Assembly: GCA_041552135.1 (NCBI GenBank)
Contig: JBFELL010000182.1
Span: 1 to 5,520 of the forward strand
Length of the DNA stretch: 5,520 nucleotides
Reading direction: 5' to 3'
Source of the DNA: SZUA-186 sp041552135
Lineage (GTDB): Bacteria > Pseudomonadota > Gammaproteobacteria > UBA9214
Below the pieces are notes generated by a model. It saw only the letters and a program-made list of their open reading frames with translations, was not told the DNA's origin and made no database searches. Shown piece after piece: positions 1 to 5,520 of this stretch. Each line of letters starts with the position of its first letter. The first letter of the stretch is position 1. The translations under genes were made by a program, and so were the position numbers.

Positions 1-1015
1 GTTCGGCCACCGCAATACCCTCTTCCGAACCCTTGTGTGCCAGCATCGGTCCGCGCACCACGTCGCCAATGGCATAGACGCCCGGCAGGTTGGTACAGCA
101 GTCTTCGTCGACGTGGACATAGCCGCCCTCATCCATCAGGAGACCGGTTTCCGCGGCCACCAGCCCCTCGGTGTACGGGCGCCGGCCGACTGCAACGATC
201 AGGCGGTCAAAATCCACTGCCTGCGCACCACCGCCGTCCTCGTATTCCACCCTTACAACACCGTTGTCGGTCGCCGTGTGCTTGACCAGGGCCCCCATCC
301 GGATATCCAGTCCCTGCTTGCGGAACAGCGTCAGCGCAGCACGCGCGATCTGGCGGTCCGCCATCGAAAGGAACACATCCTGCGCCTCGAGCAATGTTAC
401 CGCGGAGCCCAGCCGGCGCCAGACACTGCCCAGCTCGAGACCGATGACACCGGCACCGATAATACCGAGCCGCTGTGGCGTCTGCGTCCAGTCCAGCGCA
501 CCGGAGGAATCCACGATGTTTTCGCCATGCAGTGGCGCGGCATCAATGATCATCGGCGCCGAGCCGGTTGCCAGGATGACGTTTGCCGCATCCAGTGTCT
601 GCACACTGCCGTCGTGCGACGTAACACGTACCTGCCGCCCGGACAGCAGCCGGCCGCTGCCGCGCAGCCACTTCACGCCGTTTGACCGGAACAGGGTCTC
701 GATACCGCCGGTCAGGTCCTGCACCACCCTGTCCTTGTTGGCGATCATGGCGGCAACGTCATGCGCCACCTTGCCGGTGATGATTCCGTGCATGCCGGCA
801 CCGTCACGGATCTTCTCGTACAGCGCCGAACTCTCCAGCAGCGCCTTGGAGGGGATGCAGCCGACGTTAAGGCAGGTCCCGCCAAGCACCGGCTCGCCGT
901 GCTTGCCGACCCGGTCATCGACACAGACGGCCTTCAGTCCCAGCTGGGCGCAGCGGATTGCGGCGATGTAGCCGGCCGGTCCGGCGCCGATGACAATCAC
1001 GTCATAGCTGTCCAT
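1..1015 (-). CDS. lpd: Dihydrolipoyl dehydrogenase (E3), partial: C-terminus lies beyond the window edge
   Basis: This FAD-dependent disulfide oxidoreductase reoxidises the dihydrolipoyl arm of SucB and reduces NAD+. The first 338 codons are present, read by translating the minus strand from ATG at 1015, out of a usual total near 475. FAD-binding GxGxxG is GAGPAG (10-15), with Asp33 at the end of the second strand where Glu is also common. The redox-active disulfide is Cys48/Cys53 in GGTCLNVGCIPSKALL (45-60). ATGS is at 150-153 area (Ala149-Ser152). NAD-binding GAGVIGLELG (187-196) is followed by Glu210 at the end of the next strand. VAVGRRP spans 274-280, and the second FAD motif is YAIGDV (314-319) followed by MLAHKGSEEG. 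The dimerisation domain with the catalytic His-Glu pair is outside the window. The gene lies 263 bp after sucB, so it is probably the complex's own E3, although the same E3 may also serve pyruvate dehydrogenase. Symbols lpdA or lpdG would be equally valid. Confidence 0.96.
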   Translation of the reverse strand, partial: MDSYDVIVIGAGPAGYIAAIRCAQLGLKAVCVDDRVGKHGEPVLGGTCLNVGCIPSKALLESSALYEKIRDGAGMHGIITGKVAHDVAAMIANKDRVVQDLTGGIETLFRSNGVKWLRGSGRLLSGRQVRVTSHDGSVQTLDAANVILATGSAPMIIDAAPLHGENIVDSSGALDWTQTPQRLGIIGAGVIGLELGSVWRRLGSAVTLLEAQDVFLSMADRQIARAALTLFRKQGLDIRMGALVKHTATDNGVVRVEYEDGGGAQAVDFDRLIVAVGRRPYTEGLVAAETGLLMDEGGYVHVDEDCCTNLPGVYAIGDVVRGPMLAHKGSEEGIAVAE

Positions 1016-1020
1016 ACATA

Positions 1021-1025
1021 CTCCA
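1021..1025 (-). promoter_or_regulatory. Ribosome binding site of lpd
   Basis: The minus strand reads TGGAG, 5 nt before the ATG at 1015. Another ATG at 1019 is out of frame with the protein, so 1015 is the start. The site lies outside the inverted-repeat block, so the repeat has not displaced it. Confidence 0.75.
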
Positions 1026-1111
1026 GACTTCTTCGGTTTGCATAATTGATATCCACCGCAGAGACGCAGAGGGCGCAGGGAAAACCCGGGAAACTGTCTC
1101 ACCGCAAAGGT

Positions 1112-1145
1112 GCATGGATAAATCAGTATTTAGAAAAATCCATGC
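1112..1145. repeat. Small hairpin inside the intergenic repeat block
   Basis: GCATGGAT (1112-1119) and ATCCATGC (1138-1145) are exact inverted copies with an 18-bp AT-rich loop. It is not followed by a T-run on either strand, so it is not an intrinsic terminator. It is probably part of the structure of the repeat block. Confidence 0.6.
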
Positions 1146-1171
1146 CATGCCTGCGAATGTCGGGAATGACA

Positions 1172-1188
1172 CCGGGTTTATAAACCGG
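1172..1188. repeat. AT-centred palindrome near the middle of the repeat block
   Basis: GGTTTATAAACC at 1175-1186 is a perfect 12-bp palindrome. With one bulged G it widens to CCGG arms at 1172-1175 and 1185-1188. Its centre lies about 20 bp to the right of the midpoint of the outer inverted repeat. Confidence 0.6.
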
Positions 1189-1278
1189 CCTTGTCCTGTC
1201 TTTGCGTCCTTAGCGCCTTTGCGGTGAATAAGTTGTGTTTCTCTGCGCCCTCTGCGTCTCTGCGGTGAATTGCCATGA

Positions 1279-2487
1279 TCAAATCTCCAGCAGCATGCTG
1301 GCCGGTTCCTCCAGCAGTTCCTTGATGGCCCTGAGGAACGTCACGGCACTCTTGCCATCGACGATACGATGATCATAGGTCAGGGCCACGTACATGATCG
1401 GACGGATCACGACCTGGCCGTTCTCCGCCACCGGGCGGTCCTGGATCTTGTGCATGCCGAGGATCGCGCTCTGTGGCGGGTTCAGGATCGGTGTCGACAG
1501 CATGGAGCCGAACACACCGCCATTGGAAATGGTAAAGGTGCCGCCGGTAATGTCCTCCATCTCCAGCTTGCCGTCACGCGCCTTGTTGGCAAACCCGAGA
1601 ATATAGGTCTCGATCTCCGCCAGGCTCATGTACTCGGCATTGCGCAGGATCGGCACCACCAGACCACGCTCGGTGCCGATGGCGACACCGATATCGCAGA
1701 AGCCGTGGTACACGACCTCGTCGCCGTCAATCGATGCATTGATGTCCGGGTGGCGCTTGAGCGCCTCGGCGGCGGCGCGCACGAAGAAGGACATGAATCC
1801 CAGCCGTACGCCGTGCTGCCGCTCGAAGGCCTCCTTGTGCCTCGAACGCAGTTCCATCACCGGCTGCATGTTGACCTCGTTGAAGGTGGTAAGCATCGCG
1901 GTGGACTGCGTGGCGTGCAGCATGCGCTCGGCGATACGCGCCCGCAGCCGCGACATGGGCACGCGTTTCTGCGGCCTGTCCTCATCGACGTCCGGCAGAC
2001 CGGGTGTGATACGGGGTGTCACGGCCGGCCTGGTCCCGGTGACCGCCGGCTCCGCGGGCCGGCTGCGCAGGAAGGTCAGTACGTCGGCCTTGGTAATGCG
2101 GCCGTCCCTGCCGGTGCCCTTGATTCTTTCAGGATCGAGATCGTAATCAGCCAGCAGTTTGCGCGCTGCCGGCCCGATGCCGGCCAGGCGGTCTGCGGGT
2201 GTGTCCTCCGCCACGGCCGCCGAACCTGCCTGCATGGCAGTCGCCATGGCGCCGTCATTGATGACACCGATCACCTGATCCGCGATGACGGTGTCACCGC
2301 TGTTGATGAGGATGCTGTCCAGTACGCCGTCATTCGGTGCCGGCACTTCAAGCACCACCTTGTCCGTCTCGATATCAACCAGCGCCTCGTCACGCACGAT
2401 GGCATCGCCCGGCTGCTTGTGCCAGGCGACGATCACACCGTCTCTGACCGACTCCGGAAGTGCAGGTACCTTGACTTCTATGGTCAT
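1279..2487 (-). CDS. sucB: Dihydrolipoyllysine-residue succinyltransferase, E2 component of 2-oxoglutarate dehydrogenase
   Basis: This 402-residue protein (E. coli SucB is about 405) forms the core of the complex and transfers the succinyl group from its lipoyl arm to CoA. A single N-terminal lipoyl domain (about 2-78) carries the lipoylated Lys43 in DIETDKVVLEV. An Ala/Pro-containing linker leads to a peripheral-subunit-binding domain (about 100-140, GPAARKLLADYDLDPERIKG then GRDGRITKADV). After a second Pro-rich linker (about 143-172) comes the catalytic domain from about 175, with TFNEVNM (201-207), TFTISNGGVFGS (317-328) and the active-site motif DHRIVDG with His373 and Asp377. The single lipoyl domain and LTTFNEVNM favour succinyl- over acetyltransferase, and the adjacent sucA settles it. 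The frame stays open upstream to 2925, but that stretch lies inside sucA and is Arg/Ser-rich. MTIEVKVPALPES is the family N-terminus and has a ribosome binding site. Confidence 0.97.
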   Translation of the reverse strand: MTIEVKVPALPESVRDGVIVAWHKQPGDAIVRDEALVDIETDKVVLEVPAPNDGVLDSILINSGDTVIADQVIGVINDGAMATAMQAGSAAVAEDTPADRLAGIGPAARKLLADYDLDPERIKGTGRDGRITKADVLTFLRSRPAEPAVTGTRPAVTPRITPGLPDVDEDRPQKRVPMSRLRARIAERMLHATQSTAMLTTFNEVNMQPVMELRSRHKEAFERQHGVRLGFMSFFVRAAAEALKRHPDINASIDGDEVVYHGFCDIGVAIGTERGLVVPILRNAEYMSLAEIETYILGFANKARDGKLEMEDITGGTFTISNGGVFGSMLSTPILNPPQSAILGMHKIQDRPVAENGQVVIRPIMYVALTYDHRIVDGKSAVTFLRAIKELLEEPASMLLEI

Positions 2488-2494
2488 CGTGTTG

Positions 2495-2499
2495 TCCCT
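2495..2499 (-). promoter_or_regulatory. Ribosome binding site of sucB
   Basis: The minus strand reads AGGGA, 7 nt before the ATG at 2487. It lies wholly in the 13-bp gap after the sucA stop codon (TGA, 2503-2501). It decides the sucB start against the longer open frame reaching 2925, and it implies that sucB has its own initiation on a shared sucA-sucB mRNA. Confidence 0.75.
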
Positions 2500-2500
2500 G

Positions 2501-5368
2501 TCAGCTGCCCCCGTTTGCCGGCAGCCTGGTGTCATCCAGGCCCAGCGCCGCGGCGACCAGTTCCTGCTGCTGGCGTACATGCAGGGCGGGATAGCCGACG
2601 GCCGGCGCCGATGATGCCTGGCGGCCAGTATAGATAACGCTGAAATCCGCGCCAACGACCTCTTCCAGCTTGTGGCGCATGCTGTACCACGCCCCCTGGT
2701 TCCTTGGCTCTTCCTGGCACCAGACGTACTCTCGAACACCCGGGTAACGCGCGAGTTCGGCGCGCAACAAACGCCATGGAAACGGATACAGCTGTTCCAG
2801 CCGGATGATGCCGACATGCTCCAGCCCCGCCTCGCGGCGCTTCTCCAGCAGATCGTAGCAGACCTTGCCGCTGCACAGCACGAGCCGCGTGATGGCGCCG
2901 TCGTCAGCGGCATCGACGTCGTCACCGATCACCGGCCGGAAAGCGCCACCGGACAGTTCATCGAGACTCGAGGTGGCCAGCTTGTAACGCAGCAGGCTCT
3001 TCGGTGTCATGACGATCAGCGGCCGGCGAAACGGCCGGATCATCTGGCGCCGCAGCATGTGGAACATCTGTGCCGGTGTCGTCGGGCAGCACACCTGGAT
3101 GTTATGACCGGAGCACAGCTGCAGGAATCGCTCCAGCCGCGCCGAGGAATGCTCCGGCCCCTGGCCTTCGTAACCATGCGGCAGGAACATGGTCAGCCCG
3201 CACAGGCGGCCCCACTTGGCCTCGCCCGAGGTGATGAACTGGTCGATCACCACCTGCGCGACATTGGCGAAATCGCCGTACTGCGCCTCCCAGATCACCA
3301 GGGTTTCCGGATCGGCAGTGGCGTAGCCATACTCGAAGGCGAGCACGGCCTCTTCCGACAGCAGGGAGTCGATGACCAGGAAGTTCGGCTGGCCATCCGC
3401 CAGATTGCTCAGCGGCGTGTAACCGCTGCCGTCGATCTGGTTATGCAGGACCGCGTGCCGGTGAAAGAAGGTTCCGCGCTCGCTGTCCTGACCGGACAGG
3501 CGGATCGGGTAGCCGTCATCCAGCAGGGCGGCAAACGCCAGCGACTCGGCAAAGCCCCAGTCCACCTCGATCGCGCCAGCCGCCATCTTGCGCCGGTCGT
3601 CCATGATCCTGGCCACACGCGGATGCAGCTCGAATCCGTCGGGCAGGCGTTGCAGGCGAGCGGCGAGCTGGCGCAGGGTTTCCGTGTGAACAGCGGTGGT
3701 ACAGGTGTCGTCCCAGGCATTAGCGAAATACGGTGTCCAGTCCGCACCCGGCCCCTCGCCGTCATGTTGATTGTTCGCGGTCACCCCGGAGGTGACGCTT
3801 TCGCCGGCGTCCAGCCGGTCGCGATATTGCCTGACCAGCTCGTCGGGCTTTCCGGGGCTGATGACATTCAGGTCAACCAGCATGTCGGCATAGTGCTCCC
3901 GGGTGGTTGGCATGGACTTGATCTCGGAGTACATCAGCGGTTGCGTCGCCGCCGGCTCGTCAGCCTCGTTGTGACCGTGACGCCGGTAGCAGACCAGGTC
4001 GATCACGACATCCTTGCTGAACCGCATGCGGTAATCGAGCGCCACCCGGGTGATGAACAGCACCGCCTCCGGGTCATCGCCGTTGACATGGAAAATCGGC
4101 GCATTGACCATCTTCGCGACATCGGTACAGTACATCGTGGAACGGGCGTCCTTGATCTGGCTGGTGGTGAAACCGATCTGGTTGTTGACGATGATGTGCA
4201 CCGTGCCCTGCGTGCTGAACCCGCGCAGGTCAGACATGTTGAAGGTCTCCATGACGACGCCCTGTCCGGCAAAGGCGGAATCGCCATGGATGACCACCGG
4301 CAGTGCATTGCGCCAGTTGCGGTCGGTGTAGCGCTGCTGCCGCGCACGTACCGACCCCTGCACCACCGGCGCAACGATCTCCAGGTGAGAGGGGTTGAAG
4401 GCCAGCGCCAGATGCACCTTGCCACCCGGCGTCTGGATGTCAGACGAGAAGCCCTGGTGGTATTTCACGTCGCCGGAAGCCAGCCTCATGGCATGTCGCC
4501 CCTCGAACTCCGAAAACAGCTCCGCAGGCGACTTGCCGAGTATGTTCACCAGCATGTTGAGGCGGCCGCGGTGTGACATGCCGATGACGATTTCCCTGAT
4601 GCCCTGCGCGCCGCCGCGGTTGATCAGTTCCCCCACCAGCGGTATCAGGCTCTCGCCGCCTTCCAGTGAAAAGCGCTTCTGGCCAACGTACCTGGAATGC
4701 AGGTAGCGCTCGATGCCCTCGGCAGCCGTCAGCCGGGCCAGCAGCCAGTGCCGCATTTCATTCGTCAGCCCCGGGTGCGACTGGACACTCTCCAGGCGCT
4801 GCTGCAGCCAGCGCTTCTCCGGGGTGTCCGTTATGTGCATGTACTCGGCACCGACGGTCTCGCAGTAGGTGCGGTTGAGTGCGAACAGGATTTCCTGCAG
4901 CGTGGCCTCTTGCGGACCGACCAGCGACCCGGTATGAAACACCGTGTCGAGGTCGTCTTCGGACAGCTCGTGGTAGTCCAGCGAGAGTTCGGGGATCGTT
5001 CTGGCATCGAAGCGCTGCAGGGGATCGGTGCGCGCGTGCTGGTGCCCCCGGAACCGGTAGGCATTGATCAGTTGCAGCACCCGCACCTGCTTGCTTTCAT
5101 GTGCCAGGCGTGCACCGGTCATGCGGGCGATCCGGTGGCCGCGCAGCCGTCCGGTCAGGCGGCTGAACTCGGCCTGGATGCCGGTGTGCGACAGGTCCCT
5201 GCTGTCCTGGCCATTGACCACTGGCAGGGCATCGAAGTACTCGCGCCATTGCGGCGCGACCGAATCCGGGTCATGCAGCCAGTTTTCGTAGAGGGACTCG
5301 ATATAGACAACATTGCCGCCATCCAGCAAGGATGATCGCCGCAATGTCTTGAACAGTTGCCCGCTCAT
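2501..5368 (-). CDS. sucA: 2-oxoglutarate dehydrogenase E1 component (ThDP-dependent)
   Basis: This 955-residue protein decarboxylates 2-oxoglutarate using thiamine diphosphate and succinylates the lipoyl arm of SucB in the cytoplasmic TCA-cycle complex. The sequence is collinear with enterobacterial SucA (about 933 residues). The N-terminal E2-binding segment (about 14-47, with LYENWLHDPDSV) is followed by INAYRFRGHQHA (101-112), GAEYMHIT (173-180) and KRFSLEGG (231-238). MSHRGRLN carries His266 and DVKYHQGFSSD carries His304, which match the active-site histidines recalled as 260 and 298 in E. coli. The ThDP/Mg site is GDS at 362-364 through NNQIGFTT at 395-402. The C-terminal half has YRRHGHNEADEP (461-472), GTFFHRHAV (632-640), LPHGYEGQGPEHSSAR (729-744) and RRPLIVMTPKSLLR (781-794). 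The start is chosen because the family N-terminus aligns there, although no close Shine-Dalgarno is present. The C-terminus runs about 10 residues beyond E. coli SucA. It is first in the operon, 13 bp before sucB. Identification is secure. Confidence 0.98.
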   Translation of the reverse strand: MSGQLFKTLRRSSLLDGGNVVYIESLYENWLHDPDSVAPQWREYFDALPVVNGQDSRDLSHTGIQAEFSRLTGRLRGHRIARMTGARLAHESKQVRVLQLINAYRFRGHQHARTDPLQRFDARTIPELSLDYHELSEDDLDTVFHTGSLVGPQEATLQEILFALNRTYCETVGAEYMHITDTPEKRWLQQRLESVQSHPGLTNEMRHWLLARLTAAEGIERYLHSRYVGQKRFSLEGGESLIPLVGELINRGGAQGIREIVIGMSHRGRLNMLVNILGKSPAELFSEFEGRHAMRLASGDVKYHQGFSSDIQTPGGKVHLALAFNPSHLEIVAPVVQGSVRARQQRYTDRNWRNALPVVIHGDSAFAGQGVVMETFNMSDLRGFSTQGTVHIIVNNQIGFTTSQIKDARSTMYCTDVAKMVNAPIFHVNGDDPEAVLFITRVALDYRMRFSKDVVIDLVCYRRHGHNEADEPAATQPLMYSEIKSMPTTREHYADMLVDLNVISPGKPDELVRQYRDRLDAGESVTSGVTANNQHDGEGPGADWTPYFANAWDDTCTTAVHTETLRQLAARLQRLPDGFELHPRVARIMDDRRKMAAGAIEVDWGFAESLAFAALLDDGYPIRLSGQDSERGTFFHRHAVLHNQIDGSGYTPLSNLADGQPNFLVIDSLLSEEAVLAFEYGYATADPETLVIWEAQYGDFANVAQVVIDQFITSGEAKWGRLCGLTMFLPHGYEGQGPEHSSARLERFLQLCSGHNIQVCCPTTPAQMFHMLRRQMIRPFRRPLIVMTPKSLLRYKLATSSLDELSGGAFRPVIGDDVDAADDGAITRLVLCSGKVCYDLLEKRREAGLEHVGIIRLEQLYPFPWRLLRAELARYPGVREYVWCQEEPRNQGAWYSMRHKLEEVVGADFSVIYTGRQASSAPAVGYPALHVRQQQELVAAALGLDDTRLPANGGS

Positions 5369-5377
5369 TGGTCGTCG

Positions 5378-5383
5378 ATTCTA
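5378..5383 (-). promoter_or_regulatory. Candidate -10 hexamer for sucA
   Basis: The minus strand reads TAGAAT, five of six matches to TATAAT, ending 9 nt before the sucA ATG. No good -35 box sits 16-18 nt upstream (CGCTAT at the 17-nt spacing), so an activator would be needed. If it is used, the transcript would have almost no 5' leader. This is a motif match only. Confidence 0.3.
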
Positions 5384-5399
5384 GCTGATCTCACCTGGT

Positions 5400-5489
5400 C
5401 ATAGCGAAATTAATCTGCCGTCGGTCCAGCCGCATAACAAGGTTATCGCGGTTGAGCCGCATAGCTTGAGACAGCAACCGTCGGCCAGC
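5400..5489. repeat. Duplicated motif in the sucA upstream region
   Basis: CATAGC (5400-5405) followed by CCGTCGGTCCAGC (5418-5430) recurs 60 bp away as CATAGC (5460-5465) and CCGTCGGCCAGC (5478-5489). Spacing between the two parts is the same in both copies, and one base is inserted in the first copy. The bases between the parts are mostly not conserved, as expected for either a decayed duplication or two protein-binding sites. A further repeat, AGCCGCATA, occurs at 5428-5436 and 5455-5463. Confidence 0.4.
5434..5446. promoter_or_regulatory. Short dyad upstream of sucA, possible operator
   Basis: ATAAC and GTTAT are exact inverted halves separated by 3 bp, 66-78 bp upstream of the sucA start. 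The dyad overlaps a TTGTTA sequence on the minus strand that could serve as a -35 box, although no convincing -10 follows at standard spacing. The position suits a regulator binding site, but no regulator can be named. Confidence 0.25.
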
Positions 5490-5520
5490 GTTGCGTCAAT
5501 GGTGTGAATGGCCCGGGTGA

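Larger units (their letters stand above)
1099..1227. repeat. Inner 12-bp perfect inverted repeat nested in the outer one
   Basis: The arms are 1099-1110 (TCACCGCAAAGG) and 1216-1227 (its exact reverse complement). Pairing extends to 14 of 15 with one mismatch at 1111/1215. Each inner arm repeats the CACCGCA start of the outer arm, with GCAAAGG in place of GCAGAGG. The two arms on each side therefore look like diverged direct copies of one another, 40-45 bp apart, and the whole block is a nested palindrome. Confidence 0.8.
1054..1267. repeat. Outer 25-bp perfect inverted repeat in the sucB-lpd gap
   Basis: The arms are 1054-1078 and 1243-1267, and all 25 bases pair. The plus-strand left arm begins CACCGCAGAGACGCAGAGG and consists of loosely tandem GCAGAG-type units of 8-9 bases. 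Similarity continues past one mismatch into an A-run on the inner side. The loop between the arms is 164 bp, and the block starts 11 bp after the sucB stop codon in transcription order. No protein-coding frame is apparent. The composition, arm structure and internal repeats suggest a non-autonomous MITE-like or interspersed palindromic element. Motifs of this GCAGAGG/GCAAAGG kind are familiar to me from intergenic regions of many environmental bacteria, but I cannot name an established family for it. Confidence 0.85.
5369..5520 (-). other. Non-coding leader/promoter region upstream of sucA
   Basis: No gene is supported in this 152-bp stretch. On the minus strand one frame is open from the edge to a TGA at 5401-5399 (39 codons). 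It is too short and has no recognisable family features, so it cannot be claimed as the tail of an upstream gene. The region contains a small dyad, a repeated motif and a -10-like hexamer, listed separately. It is the only place in the window where the operon promoter could be expected, unless transcription enters from a gene further right. Confidence 0.5.

Noticed and set aside
35..1045. Several overlapping plus-strand open frames opposite lpd
   Set aside because: All lie antisense to a clear dihydrolipoyl dehydrogenase reading frame with every expected motif. None shows protein-family signatures.
1112..1145. Intrinsic terminator after sucB
   Set aside because: The stem is only 8 bp with an 18-bp loop, and no T-run follows it on the transcribed strand. 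The long outer repeat also lacks a terminal T-run.
1054..1267. CRISPR array or retron-type RNA in the sucB-lpd gap
   Set aside because: The repeats are inverted and nested, not regularly spaced direct repeats with unique spacers. No cas or reverse transcriptase gene is in the window.
1369..2637. Plus-strand open frame of 422 codons opposite sucB and the end of sucA
   Set aside because: It is a shadow of the sucB codon pattern. It spans the sucA-sucB junction without regard to it and shows no family features.
2488..2925. 146-codon N-terminal extension of sucB
   Set aside because: It is an out-of-frame reading of the sucA 3' end. SucB family proteins start at MTIEVKVPALPES, which here follows a ribosome binding site.
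2672..4576. Very long open frame on the plus strand, 634 codons, opposite sucA
   Set aside because: It is the antisense of a fully conserved SucA coding region. The translation is His/Arg/Val/Gln-rich with no recognisable motif. Long antisense frames are expected in GC-rich genes.
5508..5520. Start of a divergent plus-strand gene at the right edge
   Set aside because: An ATG begins here, but only four codons are visible and no convincing ribosome binding site precedes it.
5399..5520. Tail of an upstream minus-strand gene such as sdhB
   Set aside because: One frame is open for 39 codons to a TGA, but the translation does not resemble the C-terminus of SdhB or any protein I recognise.

Overview
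The window is a GC-rich bacterial segment in which every supported gene lies on the minus strand. It holds most of the operon for the 2-oxoglutarate dehydrogenase complex of the TCA cycle. In transcription order (right to left) it contains a 152-bp leader or promoter region (5369-5520), sucA (E1o, 5368-2501), sucB (E2o, 2487-1279), a 263-bp gap filled by nested inverted repeats, and the first 338 codons of an lpd-type dihydrolipoyl dehydrogenase gene (E3, 1015-1), whose 3' end lies beyond the left edge. The closeness of the SucA protein to the enterobacterial type, together with the sucA-sucB-lpd order, points to a proteobacterium. A gammaproteobacterium is most likely and a betaproteobacterium is possible. 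This rests on recalled family sequences, not on a search.

The three products form one machine. SucA (ThDP-dependent) decarboxylates 2-oxoglutarate and passes the succinyl group to the lipoyl-lysine of SucB. SucB transfers it to CoA to give succinyl-CoA. The flavoprotein reoxidises the dihydrolipoyl group and reduces NAD+. All key catalytic motifs that fall inside the window are intact, and there is no frameshift. sucA and sucB are 13 bp apart with a ribosome binding site in the gap, so they are almost certainly co-transcribed.

The part that does not look routine is the sucB-lpd gap. A 25-bp perfect inverted repeat built from GCAGAG-type units (1054-1078 with 1243-1267) encloses a second 12-bp perfect inverted repeat built from GCAAAGG (1099-1110 with 1216-1227). 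Inside these lie a small hairpin and a 12-bp AT-centred palindrome. The block looks like a non-coding, MITE-like interspersed repeat that landed inside the operon, possibly with a 5-bp AATTG target duplication. The region upstream of sucA has no Shine-Dalgarno sequence in the usual place, a good -10-like hexamer very close to the start codon, a small dyad and a repeated motif. No RNA gene, CRISPR array, transposase or novel protein system was seen.
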